Both the position numbers and the translations under genes were made by a program. Positions 8,701 through 15,449 of a DNA stretch of 42,145 bases are shown one piece after another; position 1 is the first letter of the stretch, and every line of letters starts with the position of its first letter. Source of the stretch: Acidobacteriota bacterium (GTDB lineage: Bacteria > Acidobacteriota > Terriglobia > Acidiferrales > UBA7541); NCBI GenBank assembly GCA_013286465.1, contig JABDFR010000024.1, positions 1 through 42,145 on the forward strand, in the 5' to 3' direction. Below the pieces are notes generated by a model. That model was given only the letters and a program-made list of their open reading frames with translations, had not been told where the DNA came from and made no database searches.

Positions 8701-9437
8701 CCGATGAACGGACCGCCGGTTACCGTATTCAGAGGAGACGAGGCGCCGCCGAAGACCCCTACACCGGTCGAGCTCCAGGTTTGCCCGCCATCTGTCGACT
8801 TCAGAATTCCATCGCCGTAAAAGGAATCGCGCGCGAAATTTTCTTCGCCCGTGCCGGCATAAATTGTTGGCGGATTCGTAGTGGCGTCGAGAGCGAGCGA
8901 GCCGATGGAAAGCGTCGGCTGATCGTCGGTAAGCGGCGTCCAATTTTGCAGATCGGTGGTTCTCCACACGCCGCCGTCGGCGGCGCCGAGATAAACGGTC
9001 TTGCCGGTGGAATCCGTAGGATCGACGGCGAGCGCGGTCACTCGCCCGGAAGTATTGCCAAAAGGAGTTTGGCTCGTGGGAGCCGGGCCGATCGATTGCC
9101 ACGCGAGCGAAGAAACATTCGGATTGGCAACGGTTGCCTTTTCGCGCATGGCGCGCAAAGCCTTGATGGCTGCCTCGCGTGCGCCCGCGGGAATCTTCCC
9201 GGCGGGATAAGCGCGCTGGCGATAAAACCAATCGGCGCGACGGTGTGCGAGATCGATGCCGGCAGAATGCGGCGCGTGTTTCTTCGGCGCGGATTTTTGG
9301 GCGATCACGGGAGCGACGGCGGCAAGTACAACGAGCGCGGAGAGCAGTGGAACCAGGATTTTGCGAATGGGTGAAGCCGAATTCCTCATACTGCGGAGGC
9401 GGTGGTCCGCAATTCTCCCGCTCAAATCAAAGTGCAT
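5796..9437 (-). CDS. Giant secreted Asp-box (BNR/sortilin-like) propeller protein with IPT/TIG domains and C-terminal membrane segments
   Basis: A protein of 1213 residues from ATG 9437, which has GGAGGAG close upstream. An inner ATG at 9389 would give 1197 residues and put the signal peptide at the extreme N-terminus (ILVPLLSALVVLAAVAPVIA). At least eight Asp-box motifs are readable (STDGGQTW, STNGGTSW, STNAGASW, SLDGGTTW, SVDGGNSW, TLDNGNTW, TTNGGGQW, TTDSGTSW). They indicate one or two seven-bladed propellers of the sialidase/sortilin fold over about residues 110-830. Two IPT/TIG immunoglobulin-like domains follow (LTDISPVESNTAPP and ITSISPTSGIIGDG), then another beta-domain. Near the C-terminus are two hydrophobic segments (GIWLAFAALLTVWFAL and ISMAALMFGAALAGCGGG) before a short beta-rich tail. 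No sialidase Arg triad could be recognised, so binding or scaffolding on the cell surface is a better guess than hydrolysis. Confidence 0.85.
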   Translation of the reverse strand: MHFDLSGRIADHRLRSMRNSASPIRKILVPLLSALVVLAAVAPVIAQKSAPKKHAPHSAGIDLAHRRADWFYRQRAYPAGKIPAGAREAAIKALRAMREKATVANPNVSSLAWQSIGPAPTSQTPFGNTSGRVTALAVDPTDSTGKTVYLGAADGGVWRTTDLQNWTPLTDDQPTLSIGSLALDATTNPPTIYAGTGEENFARDSFYGDGILKSTDGGQTWSSTGVGVFGGASSPLNTVTGGPFIGALSVDPISALHQVVLAAVKGGDPSVPSGVWRSTNGGTSWTSVLSPSAKVEATDVVFDPSDATGMTAYAALGHPGGDSDAGAPCKSSAPCNGVFVSTNAGASWTRLTGLDQATDQTAFGRITLGVGPQVSGKTVIYAAIASGDDSSASFFGIFKSLDGGTTWAQVTAPPNNLCDPSCFYDMAIRVSPTNASLVFAGGSDGGGSGSTLYRSVDGGNSWQDVTVDKSSAAIHSAQHALGFSAGGSALFAGNDGGIWTSADITNTSIAAGSQTWNNLNIGSTNSGLSITQFYPGLTVHPSSDSVAFGGTQGNSPQLYNTNAWIGTSAAQCDGGFTAIDATFPNTVFTTCGDLQQPASVVPFLFRSLSGGFANDFIVAENGINTSDPASYLPPLIGDASQAQTFYLATNRLYQTLDNGNTWTAISTDLTGSVGNFLTAVAIAPSDSNTIYAGSIDGIVQVSHNVLSGSVGFARVINGLPDRSVTSLAIDAADSTLAYAAFSGFSGFNGDTLGHVFMTTNGGGQWNDISGNLPNIPVNAIVADPNISGSLYIGTDIGAFITTDSGTSWQPLGTGLPNAVVMALHLRNASRVLTAVTHGRGAWDISLGGLPALQLTDISPVESNTAPPIAITATGVGFTSQSVIQVSGTPVTPTTLNSDGSLSASIPATALQNSSGVYAITVATGQTVSNSLPLSTTNPAPTITSISPTSGIIGDGTVILTVTGTGFLPNAIINFGNTSLTPGTAGSSTSLVATIPTGALATPAAVNVTVTNPSPGGGTSNAEVFDIQDYTYGPVSPPVATIKAGATANFTIPVVGLFGFTTEITLTCGTGLPADATCTFNPTNITPTASGASQQLSISTVPNNTSLPPGTPANRWPPLARGIWLAFAALLTVWFALRIRPRSQSSGMLGVPLRRAALAISMAALMFGAALAGCGGGRSSGTPVGTYQITITANGNADGTETATHTTTVTMIVQ

Positions 9438-9658
9438 ACTCCTCCGTCGGACAAATCTGATGAAGCGGGACCCCGCCCGCGTCTGGGATGCTGCGGCCTA
9501 AGCCCATCGCATGCGACACGCGATTATACACGGCCCCGCAGATCGCGCGCCCGCAATTGGCCGGGAACTCTCGCGGCGGATTGGATGTCTCTCACGCGGC
9601 GGCTGGTTGCACTCGCACGCGCGGCTCGATAGACTCGGCAAATCATGAGGTTTCTGCG

Positions 9659-11263
9659 ATGAAAACACGTGCGATTGCATTGGCCGCGCTGCTGTGTTTG
9701 CTGATTGCGCCGCGAGTGGCCGCTCAGGAAGAAGAGCATCACCATCATGGGGATGACGAACAGCTTGGCTCGGTGACCTTCCCGACTTCGTGCTCGCCGG
9801 ACGTCCAGAAATCCTTCGAGCGCGCCGTCGCGCTGATGCATTCCTTCCAATACCAGCAGGCCAGCGAAGGATTCGACGACGTCGCCGCGAAAGATAAGCG
9901 CTGCGCCATGGCTCGCTGGGGCCAGGCGCTGGTGATCTGGCGCCAACTCTGGGATCAGCCGGACGCCAAAAAGATCAAAGAGGGACAAAAGTACATTCAT
10001 CAGGCGCAGAAGATCGGCGCGCAGACCGATCGCGAGCAGCAATTTATCGGCGCGGTGGCGCTTTTCTACGCCAAGGGCAAGAAGCTCGACTACCGCACGC
10101 GCGCGCAGAATTATTCCGATGCCATGGGCCGTCTCTACGCGCAATATCCCGATGACACCGAAGCGGCAGCGTTCTACGCGCTCTCGCTGCTCTCGTGGAC
10201 ACCGGTGGACAATAAAGATTTCGCGAATCGCCGCAAAGCGATTCCCATCCTCGACAAGCTCTTCGCGCAACATCCGGATCACCCGGGCGCGGCGCACTAT
10301 TTAATTCACGCCGCCGATCGCCCGCAGTTGGCAGGGATGGGTCTGAATGCGGCGCGGCGTTATGCGCAAATCGCGCCGTCGTCATCCCACGCGCTGCACA
10401 TGCCATCGCACATCTTCTCGCGGCTGGGCCTGTGGCAGGATTCCATCAATTCGAATCTGGCTGCTTCAGCCGCCGCGGACAAAGCCACGCGCGCAGGGAC
10501 CGGTGATGACAGTTATGAATTTCATGCCATGGATTATCTGCAATACGCCTATCTGCAGAGCGGGCGCGAAAAAGACGCCTGGCATGTGATCGAGGAAATC
10601 GATTCCGTACCGGGAGCATCCGCGGAGCGAAAGACCGATGAGCGCACCGACTTTACGGGTCGCTATTATTTCGAGCTGCATCAATGGAGTGAAGCGGCGA
10701 AATTGGAAGTGCCGGAACCTGGATCGCGCGAGGCGAAGGCATCAGCTTACCGCACGCGAGCGATCGGAGCAGCTCGCAGCGGCGATGCGGCGGAAGCCAG
10801 GAAGAATCTGGAAAAATTGAACGAGCCTGTGCCGGGAGGCGCGTACTCGGATGACGACAGCGCGCTCTCCTGGATCGAAAAGCAGGAAGTGATCGGCTGG
10901 GTGGCATTTGCCGAGGGGAAAAAAGATGACGCGCTGAAGGCCCTGCGCGAGGCGGCGGAGCGCGAAGATCGCCGCGCGCCAGAAACTGGCGACATGCCCG
11001 CGCGCGAAATGCTTGCGGACATGTTGCTGGAGATGAATCGCCCGGCCGATGCGTTGGTCGAATATGAAACTCTGCTTAAAGAGTCACCGAATCGCTTTGA
11101 CGGACTTTACGGAGCGGCACGCGCGGCGGAAATGGCCGGAAAAAGCGAGCAAGCCACGGCCTACTATTCGCAATTGCTGAAGGTTTGCGATGGAGGCGTG
11201 AATTCGTCGCGTCCGGAGTTGGCGCGGGCGAAGACGCTGGCCGTGAATCCGGGCGGACACTAA
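9659..11263 (+). CDS. Exported tetratricopeptide-repeat protein with His-rich N-terminus
   Basis: Starts at ATG 9659, with GAGG about 9 nt upstream. The frame is open further upstream, but only this start puts a normal signal peptide first (MKTRAIALAALLCLLIAPRV, then AAQ). It encodes 534 residues. Just after the predicted cleavage site is EEEHHHHGDDEQ, a possible metal-binding stretch. The mature part is a series of helix pairs of TPR type, for example FERAVALMHSFQYQQASEGF near the start and PADALVEYETLLKESPNRFD near the end. TPR arrays bind other proteins, and the partner is unknown. The esterase gene starts 16 nt downstream, so the two are likely co-transcribed. The 220-bp upstream gap shows no repeat or clear promoter. 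Confidence 0.85.
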   Translation: MKTRAIALAALLCLLIAPRVAAQEEEHHHHGDDEQLGSVTFPTSCSPDVQKSFERAVALMHSFQYQQASEGFDDVAAKDKRCAMARWGQALVIWRQLWDQPDAKKIKEGQKYIHQAQKIGAQTDREQQFIGAVALFYAKGKKLDYRTRAQNYSDAMGRLYAQYPDDTEAAAFYALSLLSWTPVDNKDFANRRKAIPILDKLFAQHPDHPGAAHYLIHAADRPQLAGMGLNAARRYAQIAPSSSHALHMPSHIFSRLGLWQDSINSNLAASAAADKATRAGTGDDSYEFHAMDYLQYAYLQSGREKDAWHVIEEIDSVPGASAERKTDERTDFTGRYYFELHQWSEAAKLEVPEPGSREAKASAYRTRAIGAARSGDAAEARKNLEKLNEPVPGGAYSDDDSALSWIEKQEVIGWVAFAEGKKDDALKALREAAEREDRRAPETGDMPAREMLADMLLEMNRPADALVEYETLLKESPNRFDGLYGAARAAEMAGKSEQATAYYSQLLKVCDGGVNSSRPELARAKTLAVNPGGH

Positions 11264-11279
11264 TCAGAAGAGACTGACG

Positions 11280-12191
11280 ATGCCAAAAGCAGAAGCAGTG
11301 CGCGCGATTCAGGAATGGCGGGACTTGGTATCGGGCCCGCGTGGCACGCTGGCCGAATCGCGCCAACACGCCGAAGATTTCTTCGCGAAATATTCAGCGC
11401 CGCCGGAGCTGAAGGTGGAGCACGCTGAAGTCGGAGGCATTCCCGGCGACTGGCTGACCATGCCGGGGGCGGATGCCAAGCGCGTGGTGCTTTATATTCA
11501 CGGTGGCGCGTTCGTGTTGGGCTCGCCTCGCGGATATCGTTCGATGTGCGCGCGACTCGCCAAGGCCACGCGAGCTCGCATATTTGCGGTCGACTACCGC
11601 TTGGCGCCCGAGTTTCCCTTCCCTGCCGCGATTCAAGATGCCGCCGGCGCTTACCGCGGAATCGTGAAGCAAGGCGTGGCCCCGTCGTCCATCGTGATTG
11701 CGGGCGATTCGGCCGGCGGAAATTTAACGGTGGCAACGCTGTTGTCGCTCCGCGAGTCCGAAGTACCGTTGCCGGCCGCGGGGGTTTGCATCTCGCCTTG
11801 GGTGGATTTGGAATGCGCCGGCGAAACCATGAAGACTAAAGCGAACGTCGATCCGCTTTGCGAACATGATTCGATGCTGCTCGAGGCGGGACTCTATCTG
11901 AATGGACATACCGCTCGAGATCCGCTGGCTTCGCCGATTCATGCCGATTTGCACGGTTTGCCGCCGTTGCTGATCCAAGTGGGCACTGAAGAGACGCTGC
12001 TAGACGATTCGACCCGGCTCGCGAAGCGCGCTGAAGAGGCTGGCGTGCCGGTTACTCTCGAGATTTTTGAGGGAATGCCGCACGTGTGGCATGTCTTCGC
12101 CGACTATCTCCCCGAGGCGCAGCAGGCGATTGAGAAAATCGGCGAATTTGTGATTGGAAAAACGGCGCGGGCGAGTACAACCGCAGGCTAG
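11280..12191 (+). CDS. Alpha/beta hydrolase, hormone-sensitive-lipase (esterase family IV) type
   Basis: A 303-residue soluble hydrolase without a signal peptide. It has the oxyanion-hole motif HGGAF (residues 74-78), the family's DYRLAPEFPFPAA block (105-117), the nucleophile S144 in GDSAGG, and the catalytic histidine H268 in MPHVWH. The third acid is probably in VGTEETLLDD (about residues 234-243), where Glu replaces the more common Asp. Family IV enzymes hydrolyse short and medium acyl esters, and the natural substrate here is unknown. It begins 16 nt after the TPR gene with AGAAGAGA upstream, a probable two-gene operon. A family C hairpin repeat follows its stop. Confidence 0.9.
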   Translation: MPKAEAVRAIQEWRDLVSGPRGTLAESRQHAEDFFAKYSAPPELKVEHAEVGGIPGDWLTMPGADAKRVVLYIHGGAFVLGSPRGYRSMCARLAKATRARIFAVDYRLAPEFPFPAAIQDAAGAYRGIVKQGVAPSSIVIAGDSAGGNLTVATLLSLRESEVPLPAAGVCISPWVDLECAGETMKTKANVDPLCEHDSMLLEAGLYLNGHTARDPLASPIHADLHGLPPLLIQVGTEETLLDDSTRLAKRAEEAGVPVTLEIFEGMPHVWHVFADYLPEAQQAIEKIGEFVIGKTARASTTAG

Positions 12192-12223
12192 CCAAACCTC
12201 TGCGAACTTCATGAAATTTGAAT

Positions 12224-12254
12224 GGACACAGCCAGGACTAGCTGTGCTACTAGA
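12224..12254 (-). repeat. Family C hairpin repeat, reverse copy, overlapping the pilZ stop
   Basis: On the minus strand it reads TAGTAGCACAGC and then TAGTCCTGGCTGTGTCC. The TAG that ends the PilZ gene (12250-12252) is the first TAG of this repeat. The element lies between two convergent genes. Confidence 0.7.
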
Positions 12255-12621
12255 CGGCGCCGTTGGGCTGCATTCTGGCTTCGACTTGCGCGTCGTAAAT
12301 GTGCCAGAAGTTGCCCTTAGAATCTACGAACTCGACGCCTACCTTGCACTTGCCGCTTTGCTTTGGGCCCACGTGGACGACTCGGCATTCGCGCTCTTCC
12401 TGGGTGAAGCTATTCACCACCAGGATGGTCTGGCCGCGCTCGAGATCGGCGTTCACGGCCAATCGGGCGCCATGCGCGTCGACATTGAGGGTGTGGGTCT
12501 TGTCGCGAAAGGGCAAATTGTCGTTGGAGCGCCCGTAAACAACCACGGGAACATGCAGCGGAAATCGACGGCTTCGGCGGACGTAGCCGCGTAGTTTTGT
12601 AGTTTTCATAGGCGTGGCCAT
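12250..12621 (-). CDS. PilZ domain protein (c-di-GMP receptor family)
   Basis: A protein of 123 residues from the ATG at 12619-12621. A second ATG at 12609 and an upstream extension to 12684 are alternatives, and none has a clear Shine-Dalgarno. The PilZ signatures are an RxxxR-type basic cluster (YVRRSRRFPL) near the N-terminus and D-A-H-G-A-R in place of the usual (D/N)xSxxG. The Ser is replaced by His, so c-di-GMP binding is likely but may be altered. The rest forms the small beta-barrel (QTILVVNSF, ECRVVHVG, KCKVGVEFVD). It is a stand-alone regulator with no effector domain. It converges on the esterase gene, and its stop codon comes from a dispersed repeat. Confidence 0.82.
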   Translation of the reverse strand: MATPMKTTKLRGYVRRSRRFPLHVPVVVYGRSNDNLPFRDKTHTLNVDAHGARLAVNADLERGQTILVVNSFTQEERECRVVHVGPKQSGKCKVGVEFVDSKGNFWHIYDAQVEARMQPNGAV

Positions 12622-12901
12622 ACCCACTACAAAGATAGCGCTACTAGGTAATCTCGCGCAAGGGCTTAGTGCCCGAAAAAGCAACCCTAGTTGATGATTT
12701 CTTCACTCTTGGAGGGCGAGACCGGCTGGAAGTGTACACTTTTGAGACACAACTGACTTGCGGCGAACTCGCGCATTCTCGTCTTCGCGTAGCGCCCGGC
12801 GCTGACAAATTTTGTCGCTTCGAGCAACCGCTCAGCAAGCCATTGAATCCATTTCCACTTGCGCATGTAAATCGATGAGTATTATTTTTACGGCATAGAT
12901 T

Positions 12902-12935
12902 CCGATTTTGGGTGGACATTACCATCCCAAATCGG
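12902..12935 (+). promoter_or_regulatory. Imperfect 14-bp inverted repeat in the leader of the barrel gene
   Basis: CCGATTTTGGGTGG and CCATCCCAAATCGG are separated by six bases, with two mismatched positions. It lies about 50 bp before the start at 12987, so it is either an operator or an RNA hairpin in the 5' leader. The rest of the divergent gap 12622-12986 has no gene I can support. An AT-rich stretch at 12876-12892 could hold a promoter. Confidence 0.45.
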
Positions 12936-12986
12936 GTCAAATGGATGCGGGTCAGGAATAATACAACGGTTGAAGGGGGGAAACCG

Positions 12987-13589
12987 ATGCGCCGAATTCT
13001 CATAGCTTTCGCGCTTAGTTTGTGCGTTTCGGCTGGGGCGGCCGCTCAGATTCATCCCGCGACATCCTCGCTAGTCAATTCTTCGCCAAGTCTGGCGCCG
13101 CCGATCGCGGGGATCACTTCCTACGATCCAGCGACCGAGGACCTACCGCAATTTCAAGCTTATATCGGCTACGCCTGGACACGATTCACCGGCATACCGA
13201 ATAATCCACTCGAGATGAACGGCTTTACCGCTGATTTTACCGGCTATTACAAATGGATCGGGATCGAAGGCGAACTGAGCGGTGAGCTGAGCACCTTTGC
13301 CGGCGAGACCGCCAAGCAATCGTTTCTTGGGATCGGTCCGCATTTTCGGCTGGGCGAATCGAGCCGCCTGCAGCCCTGGGCGCATGCACTGGTCGGCCGG
13401 GCGCACTTTTTCCCGGTGGGGATCGAAGGCGGGCAAGGCGGATTCGGATGGCAAGTCGGCGGTGGTGTGGATTACCGCTTTACGCATCTACTTTCGTTTC
13501 GTGCGGGAGTCGATGCGTTGGGATCCATTATCGCCAGCAAGAGTACGATTGGCCCGAAGGTTCACGCCGGAGTGGTCTTCAATTTTTAG
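12987..13589 (+). CDS. Exported outer-membrane beta-barrel protein
   Basis: The ATG at 12987 is preceded by AAGGGGGGAAACCG and starts a clean signal peptide (RRILIAFALSLCVSAGAAAQ). It encodes 200 residues. The mature chain alternates hydrophobic and polar residues in strands (FQAYIGYAWTRF, NGFTADFTGYYKWIGIEGEL, GFGWQVGGGVDYRF, LSFRAGVDALG) and ends in VHAGVVFNF. A C-terminal Phe is the signal used by the BAM machinery for small eight-stranded barrels of the OmpA/OmpW type. The ligand or role is unknown. The leader carries an inverted repeat (12902-12935) that could regulate it. Confidence 0.75.
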   Translation: MRRILIAFALSLCVSAGAAAQIHPATSSLVNSSPSLAPPIAGITSYDPATEDLPQFQAYIGYAWTRFTGIPNNPLEMNGFTADFTGYYKWIGIEGELSGELSTFAGETAKQSFLGIGPHFRLGESSRLQPWAHALVGRAHFFPVGIEGGQGGFGWQVGGGVDYRFTHLLSFRAGVDALGSIIASKSTIGPKVHAGVVFNF

Positions 13590-13646
13590 AGTGTAGACAG
13601 TTGCACTGGCGCGCCGTTGGTGGGGGCGCGCTTTTAGTCCCGCGTT

Positions 13647-14252
13647 GTGAGAACACTCGCCTTGATTTCCGTTTATTCGCTGCAGGATTTTCTCGGCTTG
13701 ATTTGGTGCGCGTTTGGGATTTATTGGGCGGCGCAGGCGGGCCGCGGTTCTAAATCGGCGAGCACGGAGCCGAATCGATTCCGCTTTCTCCGGCTGACGA
13801 TTCTTGCCACTACATTTATTCTTCTGTTGGCGCCATCGCTGGGCTTCGAATCGCTCAATGAGCGTTTTGTTAGCGTTAATTTCATCGTGCGCGGCGTAGG
13901 AGTCGCGCTAACATTTGCGGGCATCGCTCTTGCGTTCTCGGCGCGGCGGCACCTGGGATCGAATTGGAGCGATAAAGTCGAGCTGAAAGTGGATCATCAG
14001 CTTATCCGCAGCGGGCCTTATACTTACTTCCGTCATCCCATTTACTCGGGAGTGTTGCTGGGAGTGGCGGGGACGGCGCTGGCTGTCGGAATGGTCCGCG
14101 GCATCGCCGCGTTTTTGCTCTTGTTTTGCTCGTACGTTTTCAAGGCGCGCAAAGAGGAGCGCGTGCTGGCGGCAAAGTTTGGCGACGGGTTTCGTCAGTA
14201 TCAACGGAGCGCTGGCTTCCTATTTCCACGGTTCGGCGGGCCTGCAACGTAA
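13647..14252 (+). CDS. Isoprenylcysteine carboxyl methyltransferase (ICMT/PEMT-like) family membrane protein
   Basis: A 201-residue integral membrane protein starting at a GTG (13647-13649). It has several hydrophobic segments (LQDFLGLIWCAFGIYWAA, LTILATTFILLLAPSLGF, VGVALTFAGIALAFSARRHL and one near the end). The motif G123-P-Y-T-Y-F-R129-H130-P131-I-Y-S-G is the signature of the ICMT/PEMT methyltransferase superfamily, which binds S-adenosylmethionine at the membrane. A second conserved acidic block is KARKEERVL. Bacterial members lack prenylated CaaX substrates, so the real acceptor (a lipid or an isoprenoid) is unknown. It sits 57 bp after the barrel gene in the same direction. No Shine-Dalgarno is seen before the GTG. 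Confidence 0.82.
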   Translation: MRTLALISVYSLQDFLGLIWCAFGIYWAAQAGRGSKSASTEPNRFRFLRLTILATTFILLLAPSLGFESLNERFVSVNFIVRGVGVALTFAGIALAFSARRHLGSNWSDKVELKVDHQLIRSGPYTYFRHPIYSGVLLGVAGTALAVGMVRGIAAFLLLFCSYVFKARKEERVLAAKFGDGFRQYQRSAGFLFPRFGGPAT

Positions 14253-14341
14253 ATCTCAAACTGGCATACTTTCTCTGCGCGATTATCGCCGGGCCTGCTA
14301 AAGTTTACCTTCCACATATTTCTACTCGACGGGGGTCGGAG

Positions 14342-15388
14342 ATGAAATTTCTAGTGGCTATAATCCTATTTGTAGGCGCTGCATTCGCAGCGAGCGCGGA
14401 TACCGTAGTGATGAAGAATGGCGACCGGCTCACCGGGACCGTGGTGAAATCCGACGGCAAGCAATTGACGTTGAAGACGGATTACGCCGGCGACGTCAAT
14501 CTGCAGTGGTCGGCGGTGAAGGAAGTAACGACAGACAAGCCCATCTTCGCCGTTACACCGGACAAGAAAACGATCAGCGGCAAAGTGACCACCGAGGGCG
14601 ATGGGCTGGTGATTACGCCGAGCGGCGCGGCGCCGGTTCGCGTTCCGCTCAGCGACGTATCCGTGTTGCGCGACGCCGATGAGCAGACGGCTTTCGACAA
14701 GAGCCAGCATCCCGGGCTGCTCGAAAACTGGAACGGCGGCGCCAATGTCGGATTGGCATTGGCGCGCGGCAATACCCAAACCACCAATCTTTCCGTGGCT
14801 TTCAACGCGGTGCGCGCCACGAACACTGACAAGCTCACCGCCTATGTCGCGTCGATTTACGCGTCCAATAATGCGGCGGGCTCGTCGGGCGTTACAGCCA
14901 ACGACATTCGCGGCGGCGCGCGCTTCGACCGCAATATCGTGCCCAAGATCTTCGCATTCGGCAGCGGCGATTTCGAATACAACGAAACGCAGGATCTCAA
15001 TCTGCGATCGATCTGGGCCGGCGGCCTTGGCTATCACGCCATCAAAAGCGATTCGACCGTTCTTGATTTGCTTGCCGGCGGTGATTACACGCGGGAAAGT
15101 TACAGCACCGGCGTGTTACGGAATACCGGAGGCATCGTCGTCGGGCAGACCCTCTTCCACAAGCTGGGAAAGTCGACGGTCGTGAACGAGCAAATCTTCT
15201 TTTATCCCGATTTGACGGAGAGCGGGCAATATCGCATCGCTTTCGATTTGGGAACGGTGACGAAGATCAAATCGTGGCTGGGCTGGCAGACGGCGGTGAG
15301 CGATCGCTATTTGAGCAATCCCATTCCCGGAACGAAGTCGAACGACATCATCCTTACAACCGGGATCAACGTTTCGTTCAAGCACTAA
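14342..15388 (+). CDS. DUF481 outer-membrane protein
   Basis: The ATG at 14342 follows GGGGGTCGGAG and starts a signal peptide (KFLVAIILFVGAAFAASA). It encodes 348 residues. Residues about 20-115 carry a small beta-domain with TVVMKNGDRLTGTVVKSDGK and KTISGKVTTEGDGLVI, a tandem Sm/SH3-like pattern. Residues about 130-348 form a DUF481 beta-barrel, with repeated strands (NVGLALARGNTQTTNLSVAF, FAFGSGDFEYNETQDLNLRS, YLSNPIPGTKSNDIILTTGI) ending in VSFKH. DUF481 proteins are outer-membrane barrels of unknown function. A strong hairpin follows the stop and separates it from the convergent OmpA-family gene. Confidence 0.88.
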   Translation: MKFLVAIILFVGAAFAASADTVVMKNGDRLTGTVVKSDGKQLTLKTDYAGDVNLQWSAVKEVTTDKPIFAVTPDKKTISGKVTTEGDGLVITPSGAAPVRVPLSDVSVLRDADEQTAFDKSQHPGLLENWNGGANVGLALARGNTQTTNLSVAFNAVRATNTDKLTAYVASIYASNNAAGSSGVTANDIRGGARFDRNIVPKIFAFGSGDFEYNETQDLNLRSIWAGGLGYHAIKSDSTVLDLLAGGDYTRESYSTGVLRNTGGIVVGQTLFHKLGKSTVVNEQIFFYPDLTESGQYRIAFDLGTVTKIKSWLGWQTAVSDRYLSNPIPGTKSNDIILTTGINVSFKH

Positions 15389-15399
15389 CTATCAATTAT

Positions 15400-15438
15400 G
15401 AGAGCGCCGCATTTCGCAACACGGCGCTCTCGATTTTC
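15400..15438. terminator. Bidirectional rho-independent terminator
   Basis: A perfect 10-bp stem, GAGAGCGCCG (15400-15409) with CGGCGCTCTC (15422-15431), encloses a 12-nt loop. On the plus strand GATTTTCT follows. On the minus strand an AT-rich ATAATTGATAG follows. It lies between the convergent DUF481 and OmpA-family stops. Confidence 0.85.
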
Positions 15439-15449
15439 TCCGCGCGTCT

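Noticed and set aside
8319..9374. A 351-codon open frame antisense to the Asp-box protein, and similar long antisense frames at 15894-17087, 24975-26318, 28987-30576 and 36714-37835
   Set aside because: They lie wholly opposite well-supported genes, are Arg/His-rich, lack initiation signals, and arise from the high G+C third positions of the sense genes.
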